Assembly: GCA_947074145.1 (NCBI GenBank)
Contig: CAMTOJ010000037.1
Location: 1 to 37,147 of the forward strand
Direction of reading: 5' to 3'
Length of the DNA: 37,147 bases
DNA from: an uncultured Bacteroidales bacterium
GTDB lineage: Bacteria > Bacteroidota > Bacteroidia > Bacteroidales > JAUNSR01
The notes under the pieces were generated by a model that was not told the origin of the DNA, made no database searches, and worked only from the letters and a program-made list of their open reading frames with translations. Of the stretch, positions 9,364-18,241 are shown piece by piece (position 1 is the stretch's first letter; each line of letters opens with the position of its first letter). The translations under genes were made by a program, and so were the position numbers.

Positions 9364-10953
9364 TTATTTCTCAACTCTTATAAGTTTAGGATATTTTTGT
9401 TCCGAAATTAATACATTTATTACATAAAACCCCGGAGTAAGAGTATCAAGTGACAATTCATTCTCTCCTTTAAAAATAAGATCTTTCATCACAATCTGAC
9501 CTGAGGTAGAAACTACATATACAGGAAATTTATTTTCAAGATTCTCTTTTATTGATATATTCCATAAGTTATCACCTTTATAATTATATTCCACCGGACA
9601 AGAAACTGGCTTATCGTCCAATTCAGTCGGAAATTTGAAAAAAACGTTCGGAATACCATATCCTATAAGAATATCCGGTTTTGAGAATTTCGAACTATTG
9701 ACAATCATTAAGTTCTTTATCTCTTTTGGTGTTAGTGTTGGAAATGCTTGCATAAGACAGGCAGCCAAACCACATATTATAGGAGTTGAAAAAGATGTTC
9801 CAAGCCCCTGAACAAGATTTCCATTCTCATTACAGATCCAAGTATCTCTTCCCATTCCAACTAATTCGGGCTTTACTATATTTTCGGTCACATATCCCAC
9901 TCCTGAGAAAATTGAATAAAGAGAATCGGAATTAACCGATCCAACAGTAACAACATCAGGATTATCTGCAGGGAAATTTATTCGTTTCCATAATTTCATC
10001 CCTTCATTTCCCGCACTGCAAAAAACAAGAATTCCTCGAGATGAAGCTATCCCGGCACCTTGAGAAATAAAAGCTGTTTTACCATCAAGATCTGAATGTG
10101 AATAATTCATCGAACTATCGTCAAAATGGAAATAACCCAAAGAACTATTGATTATATCCACTCCAAGGCTATCGGCGTACTCTGCTCCTGCAATCCAATA
10201 ATCCTCCTCAATCGGAAATTCAGAGGTATCATCTTCGGTTCTGATTAAAACATAATTTGCATCGGGGGCTGAACCAGAAAATTCTCCGTCATCTTTATAC
10301 GACAAAACTGATAAAACCTGTGTCCCATGAATATTTGTTGAATAGAATTCAGAAGCTTTAGGAACTATCATATCTCTATAAGTTATGATATTTTTATTGA
10401 TCACATCAATCTTATCAGTATTCTTAAATCCTGCATCGATCAAAGCAATTGTTATACCGGCGCCCCTATAACCTTCTGCATGCAGCATATGTGCATTATG
10501 CATTTTTAATTGATGATACTTATCTGTTTCAACCGAATTTTGCGAAGTCAAAGAAATATCATTATAATCGTTGTTCTGTACAACTTTGGTTTCCTCCTTC
10601 TTATACCATACTTTTTGAAATTTCTTTATGAACTGGTATCTGAGCAAAGATAAAGACTTGTCTTCTTGCGATTCTATTACGATTGTATTCATCCATTTAG
10701 ACTTTGTTATGATAGTAAATCCATCATTTACCAAAGCATCAATATAACTCTGTTCAATAGGATAATCATTAAAATCAATAGGGATATCCAATTTAGCTCT
10801 CCTCTGCAGAGATTTTTCAGACAAGAAAGAATCCGGGGAAATAAAACGCATATTGGGTTTATCACTTAAAAAAACCCTAAATCGATATTGATCAGCTTTT
10901 AACGAAAAAGTGATTGAAAATGTAATAAAAATTAGTAATAAAAATCTCCTCAT
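9364..10953 (-). CDS. Subtilisin-like (S8) serine protease with T9SS sorting domain
   Basis: A secreted protease of 529 residues from the chosen start MRRFLLLIFITFSITFSLKA, a signal peptide. An upstream in-frame ATG at 10995 would place 14 extra residues before it. The inner ATG is preferred because it opens the signal peptide and has a GGAGG motif (complement at 10961-10965) at proper distance, a rare Shine-Dalgarno site in this window. The catalytic triad is Asp173 (IALIDAG), His209 (IHGTQV) and Ser387 (GLGTSFSTP), with the oxyanion Asn316 (SAGNEG). An N-terminal region of about 150 residues may act as a propeptide. The last 70 residues (STSGQIVMKDL ... LTPGFYVINV ... YPKLIRVEK) form a type A T9SS sorting domain, so export to the cell surface or medium is inferred. 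The substrate is unknown. Confidence 0.88.
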   Translation of the reverse strand: MRRFLLLIFITFSITFSLKADQYRFRVFLSDKPNMRFISPDSFLSEKSLQRRAKLDIPIDFNDYPIEQSYIDALVNDGFTIITKSKWMNTIVIESQEDKSLSLLRYQFIKKFQKVWYKKEETKVVQNNDYNDISLTSQNSVETDKYHQLKMHNAHMLHAEGYRGAGITIALIDAGFKNTDKIDVINKNIITYRDMIVPKASEFYSTNIHGTQVLSVLSYKDDGEFSGSAPDANYVLIRTEDDTSEFPIEEDYWIAGAEYADSLGVDIINSSLGYFHFDDSSMNYSHSDLDGKTAFISQGAGIASSRGILVFCSAGNEGMKLWKRINFPADNPDVVTVGSVNSDSLYSIFSGVGYVTENIVKPELVGMGRDTWICNENGNLVQGLGTSFSTPIICGLAACLMQAFPTLTPKEIKNLMIVNSSKFSKPDILIGYGIPNVFFKFPTELDDKPVSCPVEYNYKGDNLWNISIKENLENKFPVYVVSTSGQIVMKDLIFKGENELSLDTLTPGFYVINVLISEQKYPKLIRVEK

Positions 10954-10960
10954 GATAAGT

Positions 10961-10965
10961 CCTCC
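10961..10965 (-). promoter_or_regulatory. Shine-Dalgarno-like GGAGG before the S8 protease
   Basis: GGAGG lies 7 bases before the ATG at 10953. Such sites are uncommon in Bacteroidetes, and this one decides the start codon of the protease gene. Confidence 0.5.
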
Positions 10966-11033
10966 ACGTTGTATAGATTTAAGTACATTGTTCAAATTCT
11001 GAATGGCTCTTATTCATGGTAAATTCTGTTCAG

Positions 11034-12155
11034 CTATCTGTTTTTTAGTTTTCTTATCTCCCTTTTGTCGGCAATAATACCTCCGGCTATAACACTGTCT
11101 TCAAGATATATTACGCCAGACTGCCCGGGTGTTATTGCTGATGCCATATCAGATAGCTTAATATACAAATAATTTTCATTTACCTCTATACATTTTACTA
11201 TTAAATTTTCACTTCTATATCTAATCTTTATGGATAATCTTTTCGAATCCGGATTATTTTCAGCATAATTTTCCAACAATTCCTTATTTACAATATTAAT
11301 ATCCTTCAAAATCACAACATCATCAAGAAGCTCATCCTGAAAACCAAGACGAATAGTATTTTTCTTAGCATTTATATTCACTACAAATGCAGGCCTTCCC
11401 AAAGCAATACCAAGTCCCTTACGTTGACCAATAGTATAAAAAGGAAAACCCTTATGTTCTCCAAGTTTCTTCCCCGTATTATCTACAAAATATCCATTTC
11501 CTATCTTTTCATCAATGTCCGGTATCTGTTCTTTTAAAAAATCCCTGTAATCGCCATCAATAAAGCAGACTTCCATGCTCTCCTTCTTTTTTACTTTCTC
11601 TTCATAACCTTTTGAGAGAACATACTCTTTTATAACCTCTTTAGTCATACCGCCAAGAGGGAAAAGTGTCTTAGACAACTCTTTTTGGCCTAATCGCCAT
11701 AAAAAATATGATTGATCTTTTTTTGAATCAATTCCTTTTTTCAAAAAATATACGTCGCCGATTTTTTCTATTCTGGCATAATGCCCCGTAGCTACATAAT
11801 CACAATTATATTTCTCGGCACTCTCAAGTAAAAATCTCCATTTGAAAAACAGGTTACACATAACACACGGATTTGGTGTATGACCTGCCAGGTATTCATC
11901 AACGAAATTCGCTATAACATTATCTTTAAATTCATCACGCAAATCCACAGTATGATGTTCGATACCTAATTTGGTTGCAAGAGCACGAGCTTCAAGCACA
12001 TGATTAGGTTCTTGATTTCCATCTAAGAACTGTGATGGCAAATCATGCACACGCATAGTCGCACCTATCACTTCATATCCTCTGTCGAGAAGCATCATAC
12101 AAACAGCCGAACTGTCAATACCACCACTCATCCCAACAAGTACCCTTTTTGCCAT
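11034..12155 (-). CDS. mnmA: tRNA-specific 2-thiouridylase MnmA
   Basis: MnmA puts sulfur on U34 of the Lys, Glu and Gln tRNAs. The 373-residue protein has the PP-loop GMSGGIDSSAV (residues 8-18) that adenylates the tRNA, the catalytic Cys100 in PNPCVMCN and the persulfide-accepting Cys197 in MEVCFIDGD, and the C-terminal beta-barrel with PGQSGVIYLEDSVIAGG. Two Cys residues (97 and 100) occur in the first catalytic loop. It lies between a glycosyltransferase gene (76 bases upstream) and the S8 protease gene, all on the minus strand. Many Bacteroidetes carry two MnmA copies, so this may not be the only one. Confidence 0.95.
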   Translation of the reverse strand: MAKRVLVGMSGGIDSSAVCMMLLDRGYEVIGATMRVHDLPSQFLDGNQEPNHVLEARALATKLGIEHHTVDLRDEFKDNVIANFVDEYLAGHTPNPCVMCNLFFKWRFLLESAEKYNCDYVATGHYARIEKIGDVYFLKKGIDSKKDQSYFLWRLGQKELSKTLFPLGGMTKEVIKEYVLSKGYEEKVKKKESMEVCFIDGDYRDFLKEQIPDIDEKIGNGYFVDNTGKKLGEHKGFPFYTIGQRKGLGIALGRPAFVVNINAKKNTIRLGFQDELLDDVVILKDINIVNKELLENYAENNPDSKRLSIKIRYRSENLIVKCIEVNENYLYIKLSDMASAITPGQSGVIYLEDSVIAGGIIADKREIRKLKNR

Positions 12156-12231
12156 AATTATGATTAATTTTTTATTTGGATATATACTATTAAAATATCT
12201 AATTCAGTAATCACAAGTAATCAACTTCTGA

Positions 12232-13251
12232 TCACTTCAAATCTGAAAAAGTTTTTCGACCATTAAAGTAATAACACTTCAATATTGATCTATTGCAATG
12301 TTTCATATCGGAAATTATATCTTTCTTTTCAGTAATATCAACTTCAATTTTATAATATTTTTTTATCATATCCGAAGCATCTTTATGAGCATCAATAATA
12401 GAGAGTACATTTTTTACCTTCCCCGACATAAAAAAGTTGATTGCGGCTAACCCGTCAAGCATTTTTCTAAAGAAAATAACTTTATCTCGTTTCTGTCTCG
12501 GTAAATTCTTATACAACATCAAGATATTATTTCTGAAGTTAAGATACACTTTTCGCGGATTTTCAGTATCCAAAGTAGCACCTCCCAAATGATAAACCTT
12601 ACTTTGAGGAACGCAATATATCTTTTTTCCGGCTAATAAATAGCGCCAACAAAGATCAATCTCTTCCATATGCGCAAAGAAACGTGAATCAAGTCCTCCT
12701 GCTTCAATATAATCTTTTGTTCTTGTAAAAAATGCGGCTCCGCTTGCCCAAAAGATCTCAATGGGAACATCATACTGACCCTCATCTTTTTCTATTGTCG
12801 AGAATATCCTGCCACGACAATACGGATAACCATGCTTATCTATAAACCCGCCGGCTGCGCCCGCATGTTCAAAACAATCTTTATTTCTTAATGACAATAT
12901 CTTTGGCTGAATAGCCGACACTTGCGGGTTCTCTTCAGCGAAGGCAATTAAAGGTTCAAGCCAACCCTTCGTTACCTCTACATCCGAATTTAAAAGCACT
13001 ACATAGGGAGTATGAATCCTCTTCATAGCACGATTATAACCTTCGGCAAAACCATAATTTTCCTTCAATGCAATAATCTTAACATCAGGAAACTTCTCTG
13101 CCAATAAATTCAATGAATCATCATCAGAACCGTTATCGGCAACAAAAACATCCGAGTCTTCGGTTATTGAATATTTACAAACCGAAGGCATATATTTTTC
13201 CAACAGATCTCGTCCGTTCCAATTCAATATTACTACCGAAACTTTTTTCAT
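12232..13251 (-). CDS. Glycosyltransferase family 2, rhamnosyltransferase-like
   Basis: A 339-residue GT-A fold glycosyltransferase without a signal peptide, so cytoplasmic or membrane-peripheral. It begins MKKVSVVILNWNGRDLLEKY, then has VADNGSDDDS, ENYGFAEGYNRAMKRI and the nucleotide-sugar/metal site VLLNSDVEV. The later motif ASGAAFFTRTKDYIEAGGLD followed by HMEEIDLCWR is typical of the WcaA/rhamnosyl-type GT2 group acting in LPS O-antigen or exopolysaccharide assembly. Donor and acceptor cannot be read from the sequence. It lies alone, away from a polysaccharide cluster, 52 bases downstream of the antiporter gene and 76 upstream of mnmA, in a run of same-strand genes. Confidence 0.87.
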   Translation of the reverse strand: MKKVSVVILNWNGRDLLEKYMPSVCKYSITEDSDVFVADNGSDDDSLNLLAEKFPDVKIIALKENYGFAEGYNRAMKRIHTPYVVLLNSDVEVTKGWLEPLIAFAEENPQVSAIQPKILSLRNKDCFEHAGAAGGFIDKHGYPYCRGRIFSTIEKDEGQYDVPIEIFWASGAAFFTRTKDYIEAGGLDSRFFAHMEEIDLCWRYLLAGKKIYCVPQSKVYHLGGATLDTENPRKVYLNFRNNILMLYKNLPRQKRDKVIFFRKMLDGLAAINFFMSGKVKNVLSIIDAHKDASDMIKKYYKIEVDITEKKDIISDMKHCNRSILKCYYFNGRKTFSDLK

Positions 13252-13303
13252 TAATCTTCTCGGTTAAGTTATCAATAAAGATCATTCACATAATAAAAAT
13301 GAT

Positions 13304-15616
13304 CTATTCATTTATAAACCACTCATCACTATTATTCTCATCAATGGTATCCTGTATTTCCGGTTCAACCTCTTCAAGTAATGACTCCAGTTTATCTCTC
13401 TCGCCGGCTACCCAAACAATATCCCCTTCATTAAACCTTACTGAAGGTTCCGGGTTCATCAACATTCCGGTTACTCGCTCTATACCGATAACAAGACATC
13501 GTCCTTTATCTCTGATTCCGGAAGTTGCAATTGATTTTCCAATAAAATAAGAGTTCTCACCAATAAAAAATTGTTCAACACTCATCTCTTTATTATCATC
13601 CTTACGATTCTCAGTAATACGTTTTCTATCATCTAGAAACTCTCTAAACCTTGTAATCTGTTTATCCGTACCTGCAATAATTATCTTATCATAAGGATAA
13701 AGTTTCTCATTACCTCCGGGGATATTTATGCTTATTTCACCGCGAACTATCTTAACTACATTTACACCTGAATTTTGTCTGAAGTTTAACTCACTAAGTC
13801 TTTTTCCTATACTTAAAGAATCAGGAGCTACAATAAAATCTGCAAGGTGAATATCCTTTGCTTTTAAGCTTTTTACTACATGATTTCTTATCAGAGCCTT
13901 TTTCTCTTTTTCCTCTTCTCTTGCCGTCAGATTCCTTAAAAAATGTCTCTCAAGCTGAATAGATTGCATCTTTATCCATTTTGAATATATATAGATCACA
14001 ATAATGACTACTGATATAAGTATAACAATTGCAGTAGTAAGATTCAAGAAACGAGAAACGATAAACATCACAAAACCAAGACATAATAATATTCTTACTA
14101 TGATCAATCCTACAAGCGATCCTTTATTAAACCTATTATCATTCCAAAGCTCTACAAATTCTGCAGAATGATTTTTCTTCATCATTATCGCTCTTAGAAA
14201 AGGAGAAATCAACAACAATATTATTACCAGCGAAAGAATCTCTCCTTTAGCTCCGGGCATCACTGATATTATTTTAGGTGATACATAGTTGAAATATAGA
14301 AAAGTTATAAATGCTGCTGTTATCCCATAAATTGCTACGATACGCAACAATGCTTTCAATAATCTATTCCATGTAGTCTGATGACTTATAGAGTTAAATC
14401 CCGAGGCATATTTATCAAGGAAATTTCTCATTTTAGGTGGCATCTTACGCTGTACCCATATATCGGTAGGTTCTGCCAAACGAATCATATATGGTGTAAT
14501 AAAGGTTGTCACAACCGATACTGCCACTACTACCGGATAAAGAAAAGGATCAATCACCTTTAAGCTCATCCCAAGAGATGCTATAATAAAAGCAAACTCT
14601 CCTATCTGCATAAGAGAAAATCCACTCTGAATAGCAATCCTTGTTGGTTGTCCGGAAATAAGTACACCAAGTGAAGCAAATATCATCTGCCCTATCATTA
14701 CTACTAATGTTATCACTAATACCGGCACCCAATATTGAGCAAGAAGTGAGGGATCTATCATCATCCCGACCGACACAAAAAATATCGCTCCGAAAAGATC
14801 TTTTACAGGTTTTATGAGTTTGTCAATATTTTCGGCTTCAACTGTTTCTGCAAGTATCGATCCCATTACGAAAGCTCCAAGCGCTGCCGAGAATCCCGAT
14901 ACAGAGGCAAGAACAACCATACCCAGACATAGTCCTAATGATACCAGTAGAAATGTTTCATCATTAAGATATTTCTTTATACGCTTTAGAAATGTAGGAA
15001 TAAGGAATATACCTGCCACAAACCATATAAGAAGATAAGAGATCAATTTTACTATAGATGCAACCATCTCTCCCCCCTCAAAACTTCTTTTTATGGCTAC
15101 CGTTGATAAAAGCACCATTAGAACAACGGCAAGAAGATCCTCAACAATAAGTATTCCGAATACAACATTGGCAAAACGATGATTCCTCAGCCCCATATCA
15201 TCAAGAGCCTTGAATACAATAGTAGTAGACGACATAGCTATCATACCGCCCAAAAACATAGAGTTCATCGTACCCCAACCTAAAGTCATCCCCGTCAGAA
15301 AACCGGTACTCATCATTCCCGTCACTATCGTCAATGCGCCTATAAAGGAGGTGGGACCCATAGATAGTAGCTTCTTAAAACTAAACTCCAACCCCAATGC
15401 AAAGAGAAGAAATATAACTCCTATCTCTCCCCAAAGTTGTATGCTCGCGGCATCTGCAACAAGGGAATGTTTAAAAAGGTTTGGTCCCGCTATTAATCCT
15501 GCAACGATATAACCCAAAACCAGTGGTTGCTTCAGCAATTTAAATATCAAAGATATTATAGCTGCCGATATCAATATAACTGCAAGATCCTGAATTAAGA
15601 CGGGCAAATGATTCAT
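13304..15616 (-). CDS. Kef-type monovalent cation:proton antiporter (CPA2) with two TrkA-C domains
   Basis: A 770-residue inner-membrane protein. Residues about 5-385 hold the 12-13 helices of a Na+/H+ exchanger fold (start VLGYIVAGLIAGP; GEIGVIFLLFALGLEFSFKK; STTIVFKAL; FVSVGMMIDPSLL), exchanging K+ or Na+ for H+. A second hydrophobic region (about 415-555) has roughly four more helices. The soluble C-terminus contains two TrkA-C (RCK_C) domains, about 590-665 (VAPDSLSIGKRLSELNFRQN, DKIIIAGTDKQI) and 680-755 (YFIGKSIATSGIRDKG, DIVWVAGERDKLESLL). The nucleotide-binding TrkA-N domain of KefB/KefC is missing, so gating by NADH or glutathione adducts is unlikely. A TrkA-C ligand could regulate it. 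The ion is not determined. Confidence 0.9.
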   Translation of the reverse strand: MNHLPVLIQDLAVILISAAIISLIFKLLKQPLVLGYIVAGLIAGPNLFKHSLVADAASIQLWGEIGVIFLLFALGLEFSFKKLLSMGPTSFIGALTIVTGMMSTGFLTGMTLGWGTMNSMFLGGMIAMSSTTIVFKALDDMGLRNHRFANVVFGILIVEDLLAVVLMVLLSTVAIKRSFEGGEMVASIVKLISYLLIWFVAGIFLIPTFLKRIKKYLNDETFLLVSLGLCLGMVVLASVSGFSAALGAFVMGSILAETVEAENIDKLIKPVKDLFGAIFFVSVGMMIDPSLLAQYWVPVLVITLVVMIGQMIFASLGVLISGQPTRIAIQSGFSLMQIGEFAFIIASLGMSLKVIDPFLYPVVVAVSVVTTFITPYMIRLAEPTDIWVQRKMPPKMRNFLDKYASGFNSISHQTTWNRLLKALLRIVAIYGITAAFITFLYFNYVSPKIISVMPGAKGEILSLVIILLLISPFLRAIMMKKNHSAEFVELWNDNRFNKGSLVGLIIVRILLCLGFVMFIVSRFLNLTTAIVILISVVIIVIYIYSKWIKMQSIQLERHFLRNLTAREEEKEKKALIRNHVVKSLKAKDIHLADFIVAPDSLSIGKRLSELNFRQNSGVNVVKIVRGEISINIPGGNEKLYPYDKIIIAGTDKQITRFREFLDDRKRITENRKDDNKEMSVEQFFIGENSYFIGKSIATSGIRDKGRCLVIGIERVTGMLMNPEPSVRFNEGDIVWVAGERDKLESLLEEVEPEIQDTIDENNSDEWFINE

Positions 15617-15796
15617 AAATATTTTTTATTATTCTCTCTGTAAAATTAATAAATCTTTATCAGTAGTCTAACCGGTGTATAAGATTTATGCCATTAATGA
15701 TAGCTTTCTTTATATGCAAATGAGAAATTAAGTCATAATTTAAAATCTTATAATGCCCTTAAATTTAAATTGGTTCACCTCAAATGGTATAAATAA

Positions 15797-15827
15797 AAAA
15801 ATCGCAAAGTTAAACTCTGCGATTTTT
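15797..15827 (-). terminator. Terminator of the lipid A decoration operon
   Basis: A 10-bp stem AAAAATCGCA/TGCGATTTTT with an 11-base loop, flanked by A and T runs. It lies 32 bases past the stop of the epimerase gene and separates that operon from the antiporter run. Confidence 0.85.
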
Positions 15828-15858
15828 CGGCTTGTATATTAAATATATTTTCTAAATT

Positions 15859-16881
15859 TCAAATCAAATGATTCCAGTTTTCAAACCATTCATAAGTGTT
15901 TTTTACCCCTGTTTTGATAGATGTACAAGGTGAATATCCATAATCATTCAATAGCCTTGTTGTATCTGCATAAGTACATACAACGTCACCTTTCTGCATC
16001 TCTACAAAATCATATTCGAACTTTCGACCCGAACACGACTCTATACATTTTATAAAATCCATCAATTCTATCGATGTTGAATTTCCGATATTATAAATCT
16101 TATGAGGAACTCCTTCTATTTTGGTTTTCCCCTCAACGACCTTAGTAATTCCTGTAACTATATCATCAATATAAGTAAAATCTCTTCTCATATCTCCGTT
16201 ATTAAATACACGGATAGTATCTCCTGACATATTTGCTTTCATAAACAAAAAAGGCGCCATATCAGGTCTTCCCCACGGTCCATAAACAGTGAAAAACCGC
16301 AATGCCGTAGTTGGTAAATTATAAAGTTTACTATATGAAAAAGCCATTAACTCATTTGCTTTCTTAGTAGCAGCATATAAACTGACAGGTGAATCGGTTT
16401 TATCACTCTCTTTAAAAGGAACCGAATCATTCATACCGTAAACACTACTTGAACTGGCATATATAAGGTGAGAAATACTATTGTTTCTACAGGCCTCCAG
16501 CACATTCATAAAACCCATCAAATTGCTTTCAGCATAAGAAAAAGGATTTGTTATCGAATTCCTTACACCTGCTTGCGCAGCCAGATTACAAACAATATCA
16601 AATTTCTCTTTCTCAAATAATTGAGGAAGAAATTCACGATCGGTTATATCCGATTTATAGAACTTATATAGGGGATATTTACCGCTTAAAGCAGCCATAT
16701 TATCATTTATATCATCTTTCTTAACGCCACATAAATGCTCAAGTCTGCCATATTTAAGGTTTACATTATAATAGTCATTTATATTATCAAGACCTACAAC
16801 TTCGAATCCCTTCTCGAGCAATGCCTTCGACAAATAAGAACCTATAAACCCGGCTGCTCCGGTTACCAATATTTTACTCAT
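15859..16881 (-). CDS. NAD-dependent epimerase, UDP-glucuronate 4-epimerase-like
   Basis: A 340-residue extended short-chain dehydrogenase. It shows the NAD site GAAGFIG (residues 8-14), LDNINDYYNVNLKYGRL, the catalytic region YASSSSVYG and the Tyr169-x3-Lys173 pair (YAATKKAN), plus RFFTVYGPWGRPDMAPF and DGD-type ends. The combination LDNINDYY(n)VNLKYGRL is characteristic of the UDP-glucuronate/UDP-galacturonate 4-epimerase branch, not of GalE. It would supply UDP-GalA. It overlaps the preceding LAB_N gene by 4 bases and is the last gene before a terminator. The context suggests that the uronic acid donor it makes is used by the two glycosyltransferases upstream. A UDP-GlcNAc/GalNAc 4-epimerase role is a less likely alternative. 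Confidence 0.85.
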   Translation of the reverse strand: MSKILVTGAAGFIGSYLSKALLEKGFEVVGLDNINDYYNVNLKYGRLEHLCGVKKDDINDNMAALSGKYPLYKFYKSDITDREFLPQLFEKEKFDIVCNLAAQAGVRNSITNPFSYAESNLMGFMNVLEACRNNSISHLIYASSSSVYGMNDSVPFKESDKTDSPVSLYAATKKANELMAFSYSKLYNLPTTALRFFTVYGPWGRPDMAPFLFMKANMSGDTIRVFNNGDMRRDFTYIDDIVTGITKVVEGKTKIEGVPHKIYNIGNSTSIELMDFIKCIESCSGRKFEYDFVEMQKGDVVCTYADTTRLLNDYGYSPCTSIKTGVKNTYEWFENWNHLI

Positions 16882-17513
16882 AACGAACTTTTTGTTTTTT
16901 CACTCTTCCTGCCAATCATCAAATTTCTTATATACGATACAAAACCGAAAGATTGACCAAGAATTAAAATCGGGTCTTTTACCATAGCCCCATAGCTCAC
17001 AATTATCATTGACCCGGTCAAACTTATCCACCAGAAGGTAGGAGGCAAAACCGATTCATTTTCTTTTTTGGAATATATCCATTGATATATAAACCTGAAG
17101 GTGAATATTATTTGACCGATAGATCCATATACCAACAAAATTAGAGGAATATTCTCATTATTAAACAGATTGAAAAAAAATGTCGGAGATTCATTTATTC
17201 TTAAAAATATAGCCAATAACGGAATACTTATTAACCCATATCTCAAAATAACATTCTGTTTATCCCATAACCCCTTTAACCTCAGATTTCCTATATAAAT
17301 ATAATATGCTATAAATTGACCTAATATTATAGAGAAGTCATTCTTCAGACATCCGTAGATTACCATAGCCATCGATCCACAAAGGCTGAATACCCAAAAC
17401 AAAGTATTGGATATCACCCTCTTGTTTTTTTCAGAAACAAACCACTGCACTATTATCCTTGCTGAAAAAAACAGCTGTGCCAAAAGGCCTATTCCTATTA
17501 TCAGAAAACTCAT
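16878..17513 (-). CDS. Membrane protein with two lipid A biosynthesis N-terminal (LAB_N) domains
   Basis: A 211-residue integral membrane protein built from two copies of the LAB_N module. Each copy has the pattern Q(x)FF/FTxRxxxQW ... S ... FWxxSLxGSMxxxxYG: FFSARIIVQWFVSEKNKR with LFWVFSLCGSMAMVIYG (about 8-58) and IFTFRFIYQWIYSKKEN with FWWISLTGSMIIVSYG (about 135-180). LAB_N modules often sit beside ArnC/ArnT-type genes, and they are thought to help move or present polyprenyl-linked sugars, though no enzyme activity is established. The gene overlaps both its neighbours by 4 bases, which implies translational coupling. There is no catalytic domain attached. Confidence 0.85.
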   Translation of the reverse strand: MSFLIIGIGLLAQLFFSARIIVQWFVSEKNKRVISNTLFWVFSLCGSMAMVIYGCLKNDFSIILGQFIAYYIYIGNLRLKGLWDKQNVILRYGLISIPLLAIFLRINESPTFFFNLFNNENIPLILLVYGSIGQIIFTFRFIYQWIYSKKENESVLPPTFWWISLTGSMIIVSYGAMVKDPILILGQSFGFVSYIRNLMIGRKSEKTKSSL

Positions 17514-18241
17514 AAATTATTTTCTTCTATATTATAGTTGATATATCTTGTCGCCATCCATCTGTAAGCAAAACAATCTTTAAAAGGGGAAATAAGCCTA
17601 TTCCAAAGAGTATATTTCGACACTCCCGCCTCACGTGGATAGTGTCTTACGGGAGTTTCGTAAAACTTACCACCCTCCTGAAGTTTTATCAAAGCAGGCA
17701 AAAATCTATGCATTCCGGTAAAAAATGGGATCCTTTTAGCATAAGATGTATTTATAATCTTCAAAGGGCAACCCGTGTCGGTAGCTCCGTCATTTGTCAT
17801 CATTCTTCTGAAAGAATTGGCAAATTTCGACTGAAAACGCTTGAACGATGAATCTTTTCGTTGAGCTCTTATTCCCATTACTAAAGGATACTCAGATGAA
17901 TGTTCAAGTAAAAGATTAAAATCCCTAACATCTGTCTGCATATCGGCATCCATATAGCCCACCAATTCAGATTGAGCAACATCGATACCCGCTTTTATTG
18001 CAGCCGAAAGACCACGATTTCTATCAAAGTTTATATAATATAAGTCAGATTCATTCTGGCATGCATCTTGTATTAGTTCAAGACTTTTGTCTTTTGAACC
18101 ATCATTTACAAACAATACACATGCTGCGACATTGCATGTCGGAAGGAAGGATGTCATAGTCTTTCTCAGACGTTCCATATTATCCTCCTCATTATAAATA
18201 GGAATTATTATTGTTAGTTTATAATTTGCTGTTTTATTCAT
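17510..18241 (-). CDS. ArnC/DPM1-like polyprenyl-phosphate glycosyltransferase
   Basis: A 243-residue GT2 enzyme expected to move a sugar from a nucleotide donor to undecaprenyl phosphate on the cytoplasmic face. Motifs: IIIPIYNEEDN near the N-terminus, FVNDGSKDKS, NRGLSAAIKAGIDVA, the DxD-like YMDADMQTD, and the C-terminal basic segment VRHYPREAGVSKY with the family Arg/Lys residues. Unlike ArnC it has no C-terminal pair of membrane helices; it ends after an amphipathic stretch, which resembles the shorter DPM1-type enzymes. It overlaps the ArnT-like gene upstream and the LAB_N gene downstream by 4 bases each. Donor identity is inferred from the epimerase gene (UDP-GalA or UDP-GlcA), not from residues seen here. 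Confidence 0.85.
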   Translation of the reverse strand: MNKTANYKLTIIIPIYNEEDNMERLRKTMTSFLPTCNVAACVLFVNDGSKDKSLELIQDACQNESDLYYINFDRNRGLSAAIKAGIDVAQSELVGYMDADMQTDVRDFNLLLEHSSEYPLVMGIRAQRKDSSFKRFQSKFANSFRRMMTNDGATDTGCPLKIINTSYAKRIPFFTGMHRFLPALIKLQEGGKFYETPVRHYPREAGVSKYTLWNRLISPFKDCFAYRWMATRYINYNIEENNL

